Below are positions 54,495 through 63,974 of a DNA stretch of 64,000 bases, piece after piece (the stretch's first letter is position 1; every line of letters begins with the position of its first letter). The notes below the pieces were generated by a model. It was not told where the DNA came from. It ran no database searches and saw nothing but the letters and a program-made list of their open reading frames with translations. Source of the DNA: Caldicellulosiruptoraceae bacterium PP1 (GTDB lineage: Bacteria; Bacillota; Thermoanaerobacteria; Caldicellulosiruptorales; Caldicellulosiruptoraceae); contig JBGGOQ010000004.1 of the NCBI GenBank assembly GCA_041320695.1, forward strand, positions 86,289 through 150,288, written 5' to 3'. Both the position numbers and the translations under genes were made by a program.

Positions 54495-56558
54495 ATGAAA
54501 CAAGTTGGTATTATTATTGTAAAGCTAAGAATTCCTGTAATTGTATTGGCAGTGCTATTACTCCTTCCATCTCTTTATGGTATGCAAAATACTAAAGTAA
54601 AGTATGATTTGACAACATATCTTCCTTCTAATCTTGACTCAATTAAAGGACAAAAGATTTTAGATGAAAAGTTTTCTCAAGGAACATTATCAATGCTTAT
54701 AATAGAGAACATGCCAAATAAAAATGTTAAGTTGCTCAAGGATAAAATTCAAAAAGTTGATGGTGTAGAAAGTGTACTATGGGTAGATAGTATTTTAGAC
54801 ACAACATTTCCAGATAGCTTTTTACCAAATGATATTAAAAAGATTTTTTTCAATAAAAACTCTACCATGCTTTTTATAAAATTTAAAGGTTCATCATCTG
54901 ATGCATCAACTCAAAAGGCAATAGACAGGATAAAAGAATTGATTGACAAAAAAGGATATTTGAGTGGATCTGCTGCTATTTCAAAGGATATAAATGAACT
55001 TTCTTTAAAAGATGTTCCTATTTATACATTTGTTGCTGTTGTATTGGTTATAATACTTCTTACTTTAACAATGGATTCATTCTTTGTCCCTTTAATAATA
55101 CTTACAAATATTGGATTTGCTATTTTGTATAATTTGGGGACCAACTATTTATTAGGGGATATATCGTATATCACAAAATCATTAGCAGCAGTTTTACAGC
55201 TTGGAGTTACATTAGACTATTCTATATTTCTTTTCAATAGATACAAAGAAGAAAAACTAAAAACAGATAATAAATTAAATGCTATGGCAGAAGCAATCTC
55301 AAAAACAGCAACAGCTGTATTAAGTTCTGCACTAACAACTGTGGCAGGATTTTTGGCACTTGTAATTATGAAGTTTGGAATTGGAAGAGACCTTGGTATT
55401 GTGTTGGCAAAAGGTGTATTTATAAGCATATTTACTACTATAACAATACTTCCTTCGCTTATTCTAATTTTAGATAAACTTACTGAAAGGTTTAAGACAG
55501 TATCTTTACTTCCTAAATTCACAAAAATATCACAATTTGTTGTAAAAAATTATAAAGCTTTTGTTGTTATTTTAGTTATTCTATTTTTACCAGCATTATA
55601 CGGAAGAAATAATGTGGGTGTTTATTATGATTTGCTAAAGGCACTTCCAAGTAATGCACCTTCATATATTGCTACCGAAAAAATGGAAGAGAACTTTGAT
55701 ATAGCTACACTACATACCGTTGTTGTAAGTGATAAGATAGGATATAAGAATATAGCTTCAATGATAAATGAAATAGAAAAAATAAACGGAATCACCAATA
55801 TTTTTGCAATAGAGAAATTTATAGGTCCGAGTATTCCAGAGAGCTTTCTCCCTGAAGCTATTAAAAGAAACTTTCAAAATCAAGGGTATAAACTGATTAT
55901 GATTGCTTCGAAAAATAGATCAACGTCACAAGAGGGTCAAAAGGAGCTTTTGAGTATTGAAAGGATAGCTAAAAGATATGACAAAGATGCAATTTTAACT
56001 GGTGAAGGAGTTTTAACAAGAGATATAATGAAGGTTACATCTGTTGACTTAAAAAATGTTGATGTACTGTCTGTATTAGCAATATTTATAATAATACTAA
56101 TTGCTTTTAAATCTATTTCTATACCAGTCTTACTTGTTGGTTGCATAGAATTTGCAATACTTATAAACTTTGCAATATCATTTTTTACAAAGCTTGAAGT
56201 ACCTTTTATTGGATATATAATAATGGGAGCAATTCAACTTGGTTCAACAGTTGACTATGCTATACTTTTGACATCAAGATTTGAAGAAAATATAAAAGAA
56301 GGATTAAATAAATATGATGCTGTTAAAAATGCTATAAAATCTTCAGGTAGGTCAATTCTTACAAGTGCTTTAGGATTTTTCTTGGCAACATTTGCAATAG
56401 CACTAATTAGTAAGATGGACATGGTAAAGAATATCTGCCTCATGCTTTCCAGAGGTGCAATAATAAGCATGATTGTTATACTTACCATACTTCCTGCACT
56501 TCTTATAGTAAGTGAAAAAGTTATTAAGAACACAACAATTGGACTCAGTAAGCAATAG
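54495..56558 (+). CDS. MMPL/RND-superfamily transporter
   Basis: A 687-residue membrane protein with the duplicated six-helix plan of MMPL/HAE3 exporters: first helix ~12-28, an extracytoplasmic loop, five helices at ~175-325, then the same again from ~355 (helix, loop, five helices ~520-675). Motifs LQLGVTLDYSIFLFNRYKEEK (~235) and IQLGSTVDYAILLTSRFEENIKEG (~580) carry the paired TMH4 aspartates in D-Y used for proton coupling. It is in an operon with the TetR gene. It probably exports lipids or hydrophobic compounds. Confidence 0.9.
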   Translation: MKQVGIIIVKLRIPVIVLAVLLLLPSLYGMQNTKVKYDLTTYLPSNLDSIKGQKILDEKFSQGTLSMLIIENMPNKNVKLLKDKIQKVDGVESVLWVDSILDTTFPDSFLPNDIKKIFFNKNSTMLFIKFKGSSSDASTQKAIDRIKELIDKKGYLSGSAAISKDINELSLKDVPIYTFVAVVLVIILLTLTMDSFFVPLIILTNIGFAILYNLGTNYLLGDISYITKSLAAVLQLGVTLDYSIFLFNRYKEEKLKTDNKLNAMAEAISKTATAVLSSALTTVAGFLALVIMKFGIGRDLGIVLAKGVFISIFTTITILPSLILILDKLTERFKTVSLLPKFTKISQFVVKNYKAFVVILVILFLPALYGRNNVGVYYDLLKALPSNAPSYIATEKMEENFDIATLHTVVVSDKIGYKNIASMINEIEKINGITNIFAIEKFIGPSIPESFLPEAIKRNFQNQGYKLIMIASKNRSTSQEGQKELLSIERIAKRYDKDAILTGEGVLTRDIMKVTSVDLKNVDVLSVLAIFIIILIAFKSISIPVLLVGCIEFAILINFAISFFTKLEVPFIGYIIMGAIQLGSTVDYAILLTSRFEENIKEGLNKYDAVKNAIKSSGRSILTSALGFFLATFAIALISKMDMVKNICLMLSRGAIISMIVILTILPALLIVSEKVIKNTTIGLSKQ

Positions 56559-56563
56559 GTTTT

Positions 56564-56645
56564 AAAAAAAGAGGGTGTATTGAATAATATTTTATGCTCT
56601 CCTTAAGTTATTAGGAGGCAAGTCATTATTTAACACCCTCTTTTG
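56564..56645. terminator. Long imperfect hairpin, bidirectional terminator
   Basis: AAAAGAGGGTGT (around 56567-56579) pairs with ACACCCTCTTTT (56633-56644). Inside it TTGAATAAT/ATTATTTAA and TGCTCTCCT/AGGAGGCA also pair, giving an ~80-nt extended stem. It lies between the MMPL gene and the convergent ridA gene. Confidence 0.75.
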
Positions 56646-56749
56646 TTACGCATGTTGTCATTATTTAGTATATATCTACCTCTATATCGCACCATATAAA
56701 AAATAAAATTATATTTTTTATTAGCATTATTTTATATACAATATGCAAT

Positions 56750-57124
56750 TTATCTTCCAGCTACTGCATCAATTTCAACCATTACACCCGGGAGAAGTTG
56801 GCAGCCGATTGTGGTTCTTGCTGGGTAATTACTTTTGAAATACTCACTATATACCTCATTGAATTTAGCAAACAAAGATAAGTCTGAAATATATACATTT
56901 ACTTTCACAACATCATCAAGAGTTAGATTTGCAGATTCTAAAATTGCTTTAATATTATTCAAAACAAGCCTTGTTTGCTCTTCAATAGTATCTCCCTCTA
57001 TCTTACCACTTTGAGGATTAATAGGTAATTGCCCTGACAAAAATAGCATATTATTTATCATAACAGCGTGCGAATATGGGCCTACAGGCTTTGGGGCATC
57101 ATTTGATATAATGCACTGTTTCAT
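56750..57124 (-). CDS. ridA: RidA-family enamine/imine deaminase
   Basis: Hydrolyses reactive 2-aminoacrylate and related enamines formed by PLP enzymes. It has 124 residues: APKPVGPYSHAV, FLSGQLPINPQSG, and SNYPARTTIGCQLLPGVMVEIDAVA with the substrate-binding R103 and conserved E117. A short cytosolic trimer-forming protein of the usual length. GGAG lies upstream of the ATG. It stands alone between convergent and divergent neighbours. Confidence 0.93.
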   Translation of the reverse strand: MKQCIISNDAPKPVGPYSHAVMINNMLFLSGQLPINPQSGKIEGDTIEEQTRLVLNNIKAILESANLTLDDVVKVNVYISDLSLFAKFNEVYSEYFKSNYPARTTIGCQLLPGVMVEIDAVAGR

Positions 57125-57290
57125 TATAAGGTATCACTCCTTTAATAATAGGAAATAACTTTTTTAATCAAGTAGTTTAATTATATTTTTTTTACAACTT
57201 TTTTAGTAACAAGTCAACTATTTTAATAAACAAAATGAAAAAGTTATGACTATTTTGAATAATATATCAATACAATCAATTAACATATTG

Positions 57291-57668
57291 TTATAACCTA
57301 GTTCCGCAATAAGGGCAGTATAAAAAGGTTTTTGAAACTTTATTCTTACAATTTGGACAAAATTCAATCTGGCTGGTTTCATATTCACCAATTAATTGAA
57401 CATCAGATAAATTAATATATGCATCTTCATTATTTTTAATCCTTTTTGCAACATCAGGGTTTAAAGCATAAATTCTGTTGCAACAGTTTGTTTTTAGAAT
57501 ATATTTTGTTCCCCATTTAAATACAGGTATAAAAAATATGTGAAAGTAAGAGAAATCTTCAAATAATTCGTAATTTGCCTCTCGAGAACAAAAAGGACAA
57601 ACATTAAGATTTATATTTTTTATCTTTTTACTCTTATTTTCAACCCCAAAGATACCAATAAAAAACAT
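57291..57668 (-). CDS. Zinc-ribbon protein
   Basis: A 125-residue protein with two cysteine pairs near the N-terminus and middle (CPFCSRE, CC at ~62) and a C-terminal zinc ribbon (FCPNCKNKV...YCPYCGTRL). The middle FHIFFIPVFKWGTKYILKTNCC resembles the zinc-ribbon_15-type proteins of Firmicutes. GGAGAA precedes the ATG. Function unknown. Confidence 0.8.
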   Translation of the reverse strand: MFFIGIFGVENKSKKIKNINLNVCPFCSREANYELFEDFSYFHIFFIPVFKWGTKYILKTNCCNRIYALNPDVAKRIKNNEDAYINLSDVQLIGEYETSQIEFCPNCKNKVSKTFLYCPYCGTRL

Positions 57669-57776
57669 GATTTATTCTCCTTTTTCTAGAATATGCACTA
57701 TATCTTTATTGTAATTGAAAGTTCAATATTATAAAATAGATAAAAAGTATTTATTAAAATATTAAGGTGAAAATTT

Positions 57777-58241
57777 ATGATTACAAGAAGTAAAGTAGAT
57801 TTTATTCATTTTTTTAGCTCATATCAATTACTCAAAACCTTATTTGCATCTTATGGTGACAAAATAATTGTAGCATATCTTTTTGGATCGGTGGCTCAAA
57901 AAAAATATGGACCTTTGAGTGATATTGATATAGCAGTTTTATTTAATAATAAATTGACAAACCAAGAGATAGATAATTTTGAGGAAGAGATATACTCTAA
58001 ATTGACTACATTATTAAAAACTGAAGAAATTGATCTAATTGTGCTCAACAAGGCACCTTTGAGTGTTCAATATGGAGTTATTAAAAATAAAGAAATTATT
58101 TATTTTTCAGATATGACACAAGTTGTAGATTACCAAACAAAACTCCTTCTAACTTATCTTGATTTTAAACCAGTAAAGGATCAAATGAATAAAGATTATA
58201 TATATTTACTAAAGAAAAAAGTAGGTGCTAAAAATGGATGA
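57777..58241 (+). CDS. mntA: MntA-like nucleotidyltransferase antitoxin
   Basis: A 154-residue minimal nucleotidyltransferase with the exact GSX10DXD signature (G37-S38 ... D49-I50-D51; LFGSVAQKKYGPLSDIDIAV). In MntA-HepT systems this enzyme neutralises HepT by transferring AMP units to its tyrosine. It overlaps the HepT gene by 8 bases, the usual arrangement with the antitoxin first. Both sides lack other genes of the same strand within 100 bp, so it is a self-contained module. Confidence 0.9.
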   Translation: MITRSKVDFIHFFSSYQLLKTLFASYGDKIIVAYLFGSVAQKKYGPLSDIDIAVLFNNKLTNQEIDNFEEEIYSKLTTLLKTEEIDLIVLNKAPLSVQYGVIKNKEIIYFSDMTQVVDYQTKLLLTYLDFKPVKDQMNKDYIYLLKKKVGAKNG

Positions 58242-58668
58242 TAAACTTTTGTCCCATATTCGATTATTATACAAATATATTGAAATACTTGAGAAGATAT
58301 CTAATACTTCATTTGATGAATATGAAAAAGACGATATATTAAAAGGAGCAATAGAAAGATATTTACAGGTTGCTATTGAAACTTGTCTAAATATTGGCAG
58401 TAGAATTATTTCATTAGAACAATTTAAAAATAATATTAATTTACCAGAAACATATGCTGATATTTTTAGGATCCTTTCAGAAATCAATGTGATAGACAAA
58501 GATTTTGCAAAGAATCTTTCTAATATGGCTAAATTTAGAAATAGATTGGTTCATATGTATTGGGAGATAGATGATAGATTAATTTACGATATTGTTAAAA
58601 ACAATTTAGTTGATTTAAAAAAATTTATAGAAATGGTAATAAAGTATATAGATAACAAAAATAATTAA
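58234..58668 (+). CDS. hepT: HepT-like HEPN toxin (DUF86)
   Basis: A 144-residue HEPN ribonuclease-type toxin. The RX4HXY motif is complete: R102-N-R-L-V-H107-M-Y109, with Y109 the expected AMPylation target. All-helical, usual length. The start is ATG 58234 with AGGTG 6 nt upstream; the frame also opens at GTG 58225 but that codon lies within the ribosome binding site. It overlaps the end of mntA, so production of the pair is coupled. Confidence 0.9.
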   Translation: MDDKLLSHIRLLYKYIEILEKISNTSFDEYEKDDILKGAIERYLQVAIETCLNIGSRIISLEQFKNNINLPETYADIFRILSEINVIDKDFAKNLSNMAKFRNRLVHMYWEIDDRLIYDIVKNNLVDLKKFIEMVIKYIDNKNN

Positions 58669-58688
58669 ATAATAATTAATAATAACTA

Positions 58689-58728
58689 AGCTGCTTGGAA
58701 TTTTACCTTGCAGCTATTTATTTTTGTA
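58689..58728 (+). terminator. Weak terminator after hepT
   Basis: AGCTGC (58689-58694) pairs with GCAGCT (58710-58715), and GG/CC inside may add pairs. ATTTATTTTTGTATTTTT follows. Confidence 0.5.
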
Positions 58729-58800
58729 TTTTTCCTTCTTGTCCAATAACAAAATATGTTATAGAATTAAATGTAACAACATTAAGAAGGTGAGATTTCT

Positions 58801-59538
58801 TTGGAGATAAGGCTTTTTGACAACTATCTAAACGTTGATAATGAGTATTTATGTAATTCAATTTCACTTGTTATTGATACATTTAGAGCAACAACAGTTT
58901 TAATTACAGCATTATATAATGGTGCAAAATATATTATTCCTGTTGAAGAGATTGAGGAGGCCTTGCTTTTAAAAGATATTAACCATAATTTAGTTATTGG
59001 TGGGGAACGAAAGGCTCTAAAGATACCAGGATTTGATTTAGATAATTCTCCGCTTTCATATAGAAAGGATATAATAGAAGGCAAGGCTGTGGCTATAACA
59101 ACAACAAATGGAACACGTGCTTTAAAGGTTGCACTAAAGTCAAAAAGAATATTTCCTATTGCATTGATAAATGCTAAATATACAATTGAATATCTTATAA
59201 AACATGTATTTAATAGCCACCACATTACAAAATTAGCTATCATATGTGCAGGGAATGAAAAGAGATTAACTTTGGAGGATGTCCTAACAGGAGGCTATAT
59301 TGTTAAAATCCTGAAAGAAAACCTAAATGAAGATATTGTATTTGATGATTTTTCAATATTAGCAGAGGATCTATACGATAGATATAAAAATAACCCAAAA
59401 GATATTTTATCAAAGGCAAGGCACTTTAAAAACTTAATTGATGCTGGTTTTGAAAACGATATTAAGTTTTGCTTGAACATTGATAGTATAGATTGTGTTT
59501 GCGAATACAAAGACTTAAAAGTTGAGAAGGTGAAATAA
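58801..59538 (+). CDS. 2-phosphosulfolactate phosphatase (ComB) family protein
   Basis: A 245-residue member of the ComB phosphatase family, which in methanogens removes phosphate from 2-phosphosulfolactate in coenzyme M synthesis. Family motifs: VIDTFRATTVLITAL, GGERKALKIPGFDLDNSP, ITTTNGTRAL, CAGN...LEDVLTGG. TTG start after AAGGTGAG. ComA and ComC were not seen, so the substrate here may differ (many Firmicutes carry orphan ComB-like proteins). The stop overlaps the next gene by one base (TAATG). Confidence 0.85.
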   Translation: MEIRLFDNYLNVDNEYLCNSISLVIDTFRATTVLITALYNGAKYIIPVEEIEEALLLKDINHNLVIGGERKALKIPGFDLDNSPLSYRKDIIEGKAVAITTTNGTRALKVALKSKRIFPIALINAKYTIEYLIKHVFNSHHITKLAIICAGNEKRLTLEDVLTGGYIVKILKENLNEDIVFDDFSILAEDLYDRYKNNPKDILSKARHFKNLIDAGFENDIKFCLNIDSIDCVCEYKDLKVEKVK

Positions 59539-60095
59539 TGTTAAGTATATATATGTCATCCTATACCAAAAGAAAATTTAGAAGAAGAATTAAGATTTTC
59601 GAGATTGTTGGAATAATTATAATATTAATGTTATCCTCCCTTTTTCATTTTTGCTTTGACTGGCTTGGGAAAGTAAAATGGACAGCAGCAGTTTTTGCTG
59701 TAAATGAAAGCGTTTGGGAACATCTTAAGATAGGCTTTTTTGCTGCTTTCTTCTATGCTATCTTTGAATTTTTAGTATTTGGTAGAAAGCTTTTGAATTT
59801 TATTCCCGCAAAAGCAGTATCCTTTTTATTAATACCACTTTTAACTGCAACCTTTTTTTACACATATACAGCCTTTATTGAAGATAACCTGTTTTTTGAT
59901 ATAATGACTTTAGTCTTAGCAGTTATTATAGCCCAAATTGTTAGTATTAAAATTATGCTTTATGAAAAGAAAATAAAGAAAATGCCCTACATATTATTAA
60001 TAATATTTCTTCTTATAATCTTTCCTTTATTAACATTTTATCCACCTAAGATTTTTCTTTTTTATGACTTTGCTCATAAAAAATATGGAATATAA
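59538..60095 (+). CDS. DUF6512-like integral membrane protein
   Basis: A 185-residue membrane protein with about five transmembrane segments (~22-45, ~68-82, ~92-112, ~118-137, ~150-168). The HFCFDWLGKVKWTAAVFAVNESVWEHLKIGFF motif is characteristic of the DUF6512 family. The start overlaps the comB-like stop (TAATG), and metG follows 18 bp later. Function unknown. Confidence 0.75.
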   Translation: MLSIYMSSYTKRKFRRRIKIFEIVGIIIILMLSSLFHFCFDWLGKVKWTAAVFAVNESVWEHLKIGFFAAFFYAIFEFLVFGRKLLNFIPAKAVSFLLIPLLTATFFYTYTAFIEDNLFFDIMTLVLAVIIAQIVSIKIMLYEKKIKKMPYILLIIFLLIIFPLLTFYPPKIFLFYDFAHKKYGI

Positions 60096-60113
60096 TTTTT
60101 TGGAGGCGATATT

Positions 60114-62060
60114 TTGAGTAATAAATTCTATATAACAACACCAATTTACTATCCAAGTGATAAATTGCATGTAGGACACACCTATTGCACTGTTGCAGCA
60201 GATACAATAGCAAGATATAAAAGAATTAGAGGCTACGATGTATATTTCTTGACAGGCACAGATGAGCATGGCCAGAAGATTGAAAGAAAGGCACAAGATG
60301 TTGGGAAAACTCCACAGGAATATGTTGATAATATAGTGGAAGGGATAAAAGACCTTTGGAAGCTTATGAATATTTCATATGATGATTTTATAAGAACAAC
60401 AGAAGAAAGGCACAAAAAGGTTGTTCAAAAGATATTTACAAAGCTTTATGAACAAGGCGATATATATAAAAGTGAATATGAAGGCTGGTATTGTACCCCT
60501 TGTGAATCGTTCTGGCTTGATAGGCAGCTTATTGATGGCAAATGCCCTGATTGTGGAAGACCAGTAGAAAAAGCAAGAGAAGAAAGCTATTTTTTCAAAC
60601 TATCAAAGTATCAGGATAGACTAATAAAGCATATTGAAGAAAATCCTAACTTTATAGTACCGCAATCACGTGCTAATGAAATGATAAATAACTTTATAAA
60701 ACCCGGGCTTGAAGATGTATGTGTCTCAAGAACAACATTAAAATGGGGGATTGAGGTTCCATTTGATACAAAACATGTTATTTATGTTTGGATAGATGCA
60801 TTATCTAACTATATCACAGCTTTAGGATATCTTTCAGAAGATGATAGCAAATTTAAAAAATACTGGCCTGCTGATGTTCATTTGGTAGGCAAAGAAATAG
60901 TAAGATTTCATACAATAATATGGCCTGCAATGCTTATGGCATTAGATCTTCCTCTTCCAAAGACTGTTTTTGGACATGGTTGGCTTTTGTTAGATGGTGG
61001 AAAAATGTCAAAGTCAAAGGGTAATGTTGTAGATCCTGTTATTTTAGCTCAAAAGTATAGTGTTGACAGCTTAAGATACTTTTTATTAAGAGAGATTGCT
61101 TTTGGTTCTGATGGATTATTTTCGGAGGATGCACTTAAACAAAGACATAATTCTGATTTAGCAAATGACTTAGGAAATCTTTTGTCAAGAACAACAACAA
61201 TGGTCGAAAAGTACTTTGGAGGGGTTTTAGAAAACTCTAAAAAAGAAGAACCTATTGATGAAGAACTAAAACAAGCAGCAAAAAATGCTTTTGAAGCTTG
61301 TACAAAATATCTTGATGATTTTATGTTTTCAAATGCATTGATAGAGATATGGAAACTTATTGCAAGAGCAAATAAATATATAGATGAAACAATGCCATGG
61401 GTATTAGGAAAAACAGAAGAAGGGAAAGAAAGGCTTGGAACTGTTCTATATAATCTTGTTGAAACACTACGAATTGTTTCAATATTGATAGAACCATTTA
61501 TGCCTAAAACAACACCAAAGATATTAGCCCAGATTGGTATTGATTACAATAATAAAGAGTTAACTAAATGGGAGAGTGCTAGTGAATTTGGCAAAATAAC
61601 AGAAAAACTTCAGGTAAAAAGAGGGGATATTCTTTTTCCAAGAATAATTGATGAGGAGGCAGACAAAGTGGAAGAACAAAAGAAACAAGAGGTAAAAGTT
61701 GAGAATACGCAAAATCAAGATAAAGCAAATGTAAAAGAATTGCTATCAATAGATGATTTTGCTAAAGTTGAGCTTAAAGTAGCAAAGATTTTAGAAGCAA
61801 GCAAGATAGAGGGTGCTGATAAACTATTAAAACTTCAAATTAGCCTTGGTGATGAACAAAGACAAATTGTTGCAGGCATTGCAAAATTTTATGCTCCTGA
61901 TGAACTTGTTGGGAAGAAGATTGTTGTTGTTGCAAATCTAAAACCAGCTAAACTAAGAGGGATAGAATCACAAGGAATGCTTCTTGCTGCAAGCATAGGT
62001 GACAAATTAACGCTTATTACTCCAGAAAAAGATATTGAAGAAGGAGCAAGGGTAAAATAA
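60114..62060 (+). CDS. metG: Methionyl-tRNA synthetase
   Basis: Charges tRNA-Met. It has 648 residues. TTG start, 7 nt after GGAGG. HIGH-type motif HVGH (19-22), zinc knuckle C127-x2-C130 and C144-x2-C147, KMSKS at 297-301, anticodon-binding helical domain (~380-520), and a C-terminal EMAP/Trbp111-like tRNA-binding domain (~545-648, FAKVELKVAKILEASKIEGADKLLKLQISLG...). Complete and of standard length. The stop overlaps the tatD start (TAATG). Confidence 0.96.
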   Translation: MSNKFYITTPIYYPSDKLHVGHTYCTVAADTIARYKRIRGYDVYFLTGTDEHGQKIERKAQDVGKTPQEYVDNIVEGIKDLWKLMNISYDDFIRTTEERHKKVVQKIFTKLYEQGDIYKSEYEGWYCTPCESFWLDRQLIDGKCPDCGRPVEKAREESYFFKLSKYQDRLIKHIEENPNFIVPQSRANEMINNFIKPGLEDVCVSRTTLKWGIEVPFDTKHVIYVWIDALSNYITALGYLSEDDSKFKKYWPADVHLVGKEIVRFHTIIWPAMLMALDLPLPKTVFGHGWLLLDGGKMSKSKGNVVDPVILAQKYSVDSLRYFLLREIAFGSDGLFSEDALKQRHNSDLANDLGNLLSRTTTMVEKYFGGVLENSKKEEPIDEELKQAAKNAFEACTKYLDDFMFSNALIEIWKLIARANKYIDETMPWVLGKTEEGKERLGTVLYNLVETLRIVSILIEPFMPKTTPKILAQIGIDYNNKELTKWESASEFGKITEKLQVKRGDILFPRIIDEEADKVEEQKKQEVKVENTQNQDKANVKELLSIDDFAKVELKVAKILEASKIEGADKLLKLQISLGDEQRQIVAGIAKFYAPDELVGKKIVVVANLKPAKLRGIESQGMLLAASIGDKLTLITPEKDIEEGARVK

Positions 62061-62818
62061 TGATTGATGTCCATGCACATTATGATGATGAAAAATTTTC
62101 TGATGATTTAGAAGATGTGATGGCAAGGCTAAAAGAAGAGGATATAACTGCCATTACATCTTCTTCTGATGTTAGAAGCTCAATTAAAAACAAAGAAATT
62201 GCAGAAAGATATTCAAATATATACTTTACTGTTGGGGTACATCCTCATGAAGCAGAAAAGGCTAGTATAGACTATTTAGATAAGTTAAAAAGCCTGTCAG
62301 AACATAGTAAATGTGTTGCTATTGGTGAAATTGGACTTGATTTTTACTATGATTTTTCTCCAAGAGATGTTCAAAAAAAGGTGTTTATAGAACAAATAGA
62401 GTTAGCATTAGAATTAAAAAAGCCAATTGTTGTTCATGATAGGGAAGCTCATAAAGACACTTTAGATATTATAAAGCAATATGCAAATAAAGATATAAAA
62501 ATACTTTTACATTGCTATTCTGGTTCTTTGGAAATGGCTAAAATACTTATGAATTATGAGATTTCAATATCTGTTGGTGGAGTTGTGACATTTAATAATG
62601 CAAAGAAGCTTGTTGAGGTTGTAAAAGAGTATCCACTTGACCTTATTATGCTTGAAACTGATGCTCCATACCTTACACCTGTGCCTCATAGAGGTAAAAG
62701 AAATGATTCTACTTATCTCAAATATGTAGTAGAAAAGGTGGCACAAATAAAAGGTATCACCATAGAAGAGGTAATTGATAAAACAAAAAATAATGCAAAA
62801 AAGTTCTTTGGATTATAA
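62060..62818 (+). CDS. tatD: TatD-family metal-dependent DNase
   Basis: A 252-residue TIM-barrel hydrolase (YabD/TatD type), a 3'-5' exonuclease linked to DNA quality control. Metal ligands visible: H5-x-H7 (VHAHYDD), the glutamate in IGEIGLDFYYDFS, histidines in VVHDREAH and LHCYSG, and the aspartate in LETDAPYLTPVPHRGKRN. The start overlaps the metG stop; metG-tatD is a widespread pair in Firmicutes. Confidence 0.95.
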   Translation: MIDVHAHYDDEKFSDDLEDVMARLKEEDITAITSSSDVRSSIKNKEIAERYSNIYFTVGVHPHEAEKASIDYLDKLKSLSEHSKCVAIGEIGLDFYYDFSPRDVQKKVFIEQIELALELKKPIVVHDREAHKDTLDIIKQYANKDIKILLHCYSGSLEMAKILMNYEISISVGGVVTFNNAKKLVEVVKEYPLDLIMLETDAPYLTPVPHRGKRNDSTYLKYVVEKVAQIKGITIEEVIDKTKNNAKKFFGL

Positions 62819-62835
62819 ACTTAATGCACATTTTG

Positions 62836-62865
62836 TTGACAAATATATATACATTATAATATTAT
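62836..62865 (+). promoter_or_regulatory. Candidate promoter of the LacI-type gene
   Basis: Consensus TTGACA at 62836-62841, 18 bp, TATTAT at 62860-62865; alternative -10 boxes overlap. Confidence 0.5.
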
Positions 62866-62900
62866 ACTAAGTGATAAATAAATATGTAGAGGGAGTAGCA

Positions 62901-63938
62901 ATGAAAAAGGTAACAATAAATGAAATTGCCGCAAGTTTAAAATTATCAAGAAATACAGTTTCTAAAGTTCTAAACAATACTGGGACAGTTTCAGATGATA
63001 CAGCAGTAAAGGTTATAAGAAAAGCTATTGAACTTGGTTACACAAAATTGGACCCAGAACTATTAAAGAAGATTAAAAATCTTAAAGAAGAGAAAACAAA
63101 GAATATAGCTGTTTTAGCACATAAGTATTATACTGAGTTTTGGTCAAGGATCATTAATGGTATCTCTTTTGAACTTAATAAAAATCAATATACTTTGTCA
63201 TATACCTATATAAGTAGGGAAGATGAAGAAGAACTAAATATACCTATAAATATTTTAAATCATAACGTTGATGGAATTATTGTAGTGAGTGTTTTTAAGA
63301 GAGATTATATGCAAAAACTTATAGATACTGGGCTTCCAATAGTCTATTTAGATGCCCCCGTTGAAGATGACACCTCTACATTAAAAGGTGATATTGTCTT
63401 AGTTGAAGGGCAAGATAGCACATATAAAATTACTAAACATCTTATTGATAATGGATGCAAAAAAATAGGCTTTATAGGTGATATAACATATTGTAAAACC
63501 ATTTATGAGAGATGGTTAGGATTTAAGAATGCTTTAATTGATAATAATCTTCCTGTTTTAGATGAAATATGTTTTACACACAGTAGCGAAAATAGGTTTT
63601 ATTCAGAGCATGAGGTTTTCAATGCATTAGCCACAATAAAAAAGATGCCTGATGCAATTGTTTGTGCTAATGATGGTATTGCACTAAATGTTATTAGATA
63701 CCTAAAAGATCATGATATTAGAGTTCCAGAAGATATAGCAGTAACCGGATTTGATGATACAAAAGAAGCAGTTTTAATAGAGCCAAATATTACAACAGTG
63801 CATGTATATAATGAAGAAATAGGAAGAAGGTCTGCAGAGGAACTACTAAAAAGGATAGAGAACCCTAAACGTGTTTATTCTACTATAAGAATATCTACTG
63901 ATATAAAGATAAGAGAATCAAGCTTAAAGAAAAAATAA
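62901..63938 (+). CDS. LacI/GalR-family transcriptional regulator
   Basis: A sugar-responsive DNA-binding regulator of 345 residues. HTH at ~3-50 (VTINEIAASLKLSRNTVSKVLNNTGTVSDDTAVKVIRKAIELGY), a hinge, then a periplasmic-binding-protein-like effector domain (~63-340; HNVDGIIVVSV, DDTKEAVLIEPNITTVHV). The start is ATG 62901 with AGAGGGAG 5 nt upstream; the frame opens 30 bases earlier at GTG but that region has no ribosome binding site. The effector and targets are unknown; no sugar genes are adjacent in the window. A strong terminator follows. Confidence 0.92.
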   Translation: MKKVTINEIAASLKLSRNTVSKVLNNTGTVSDDTAVKVIRKAIELGYTKLDPELLKKIKNLKEEKTKNIAVLAHKYYTEFWSRIINGISFELNKNQYTLSYTYISREDEEELNIPINILNHNVDGIIVVSVFKRDYMQKLIDTGLPIVYLDAPVEDDTSTLKGDIVLVEGQDSTYKITKHLIDNGCKKIGFIGDITYCKTIYERWLGFKNALIDNNLPVLDEICFTHSSENRFYSEHEVFNALATIKKMPDAIVCANDGIALNVIRYLKDHDIRVPEDIAVTGFDDTKEAVLIEPNITTVHVYNEEIGRRSAEELLKRIENPKRVYSTIRISTDIKIRESSLKKK

Positions 63939-63939
63939 T

Positions 63940-63974
63940 AAAAGCTTACCAGTTGGTAGGCTTTTTTATTTTTT
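63940..63974 (+). terminator. Terminator after the LacI-type gene
   Basis: AAAAGCTTACC (63940-63950) pairs with GGTAGGCTTTT (63955-63965) with one wobble, loop AGTT, followed by TTATTTTTT. Confidence 0.9.
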
